Of a stretch of DNA of 64,000 bases, positions 63,460 through 64,000 are shown in pieces. The notes under the pieces were generated by a model. The model was not told the origin of the DNA. It ran no database searches and saw only the letters and a program-made list of their open reading frames with translations. Position 1 is the first letter of the stretch; each line of letters starts with the position of its first letter. A program made the translations under genes and the position numbers. Source of the DNA: DATFQI01 sp963816955 (lineage in GTDB: Bacteria > Actinomycetota > Thermoleophilia > Solirubrobacterales > Solirubrobacteraceae); the NCBI GenBank assembly GCA_963816955.1, contig CAWFME010000005.1, forward strand, positions 1,240,001 through 1,304,000, read 5' to 3'.

Positions 63460-64000
63460 ATGGAAGCCAGCACCAAGGACAAGAAGGACACCGAGCAGCA
63501 GCAGAGCTCGGAGAACGGCGGCGGCGAGCGCAACGTCGGCCGGATCGAGGAGATCCAGGGCGTCGTGATCGAGGCCGTCTTCCCCGACAAGCTCCCCGAG
63601 ATCAACTCGGCGATCATCGTCGAGCGCTCGACGAGCCAGGGCGCCGAGGAGGACGAGAACATCTCGGCGAACCTCGTCTGCGAGGTCCAGCAGCACCTCG
63701 GCGACGACCGCGTCCGCGCGGTCGCCATGGACACGACCGACGGCATCGCCCGCGGCGCCGAGGTGCTCGACACGGGCGGCCCGATCACGGTGCCCGTCGG
63801 CAAGATGACGCTCGGCCGCATCTTCAACCTGCTCGGCGAGGCGATCGACCAGGGCGACAAGGTCGAGGTCGAGGAGCGCTGGCCGATCCACCGGCCCGCC
63901 CCGACCGTCGAGGACCTCACCCCGACGACCGAGATGTTCGAGACCGGCATCAAGGTCGTCGACCTGCTCGCGCCCTACGCCAAGGGCGGCAAGGTGGGGC
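63460..64000 (+). CDS. atpD: ATP synthase F1 subunit beta (5' part)
   Basis: The gene runs off the right edge after about 180 codons, at the start of the P-loop (KGGKVG). A hydrophilic extension of about 26 residues (ASTKDKKDTEQQQSSENGGG) comes before the normal beginning GRIEEIQGVVIEAVFPDKLPEI. VRAVAMDTTDGIARGAEVLDTG and ETGIKVVDLLAPYAKGGKVG confirm beta. TAGGAG lies 8 nt before the ATG. Catalytic residues lie beyond the window; atpC would be expected next. Confidence 0.94.
   Translation, partial: MEASTKDKKDTEQQQSSENGGGERNVGRIEEIQGVVIEAVFPDKLPEINSAIIVERSTSQGAEEDENISANLVCEVQQHLGDDRVRAVAMDTTDGIARGAEVLDTGGPITVPVGKMTLGRIFNLLGEAIDQGDKVEVEERWPIHRPAPTVEDLTPTTEMFETGIKVVDLLAPYAKGGKVG

Overview
The window is chromosomal DNA of very high GC content (about 70% or more by eye), densely packed with genes on both strands. 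The gene set suggests an aerobic actinobacterium, most likely from the Thermoleophilia/Solirubrobacterales side. The reasons are the rpmE-prfA-prmC-tsaC-wecA-atpI-atpBEFHAGD backbone known from Actinobacteria, split acyl-CoA mutase subunits, Ser/Thr kinases with FHA readers, and many start codons that sit 6-9 nt after a -10 box with no Shine-Dalgarno site (leaderless transcripts). The lineage is an inference. No rRNA, intact tRNA, CRISPR array, transposase or phage gene was seen.

Layout. 1-24 kb is mostly acyl-CoA and electron-transfer metabolism with secreted proteins: the end of an Rpf-like muralytic enzyme, an acetyltransferase, a MeaB-type G-protein chaperone, a PhoX-type phosphatase, leucyl aminopeptidase, a thiolase-HAD-acyl-CoA dehydrogenase operon, the large and small subunits of a B12-dependent acyl-CoA mutase (with isobutyryl-CoA-mutase-type active-site residues) separated by a cupredoxin gene, an SMR transporter with its TetR regulator, and etfB-etfA-etfQO-fixX. 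23.7-36 kb carries the start of the conserved translation block (rpmE, DUF1385, prfA, prmC, tsaC, glyA). It is interrupted by a receptor-like kinase with an integrin-type propeller, an OafA-type acyltransferase and a secreted M14 carboxypeptidase. 36-42.6 kb holds an FHA-HTH protein, a large membrane protein, a secreted phospholipase D-like protein, a LysE exporter and a second, atypical kinase. 42.7-51.4 kb is a surface-glycan locus: an epimerase, a DUF354 protein, WecA, a nucleotide-sugar dehydrogenase, two more SDR epimerases and a TIM-barrel/4,6-dehydratase fusion. 51.5-57.4 kb contains mostly secreted or stress-related single genes. 57.9 kb to the end is the F-type ATP synthase operon (atpI, B, E, F, H, A, G and the start of D) behind a recognisable sigma-70 promoter.

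How it works together. Acyl-CoA rearrangement (mutase plus MeaB), beta-oxidation steps (acyl-CoA dehydrogenase, thiolase) and ETF/ETF-QO would pass electrons from acyl-CoA oxidation to the quinone pool, and the ATP synthase uses the resulting proton gradient. The glycan cluster would supply modified UDP-sugars to the WecA lipid carrier.

Data caution: four genes (LVIVD protein, FAD oxidoreductase, TetR regulator, atpA) each become normal if one base is added or removed, and a fifth small locus near 57.6 kb looks broken too. Essential atpA is among them, so sequencing or assembly errors are a serious possibility.
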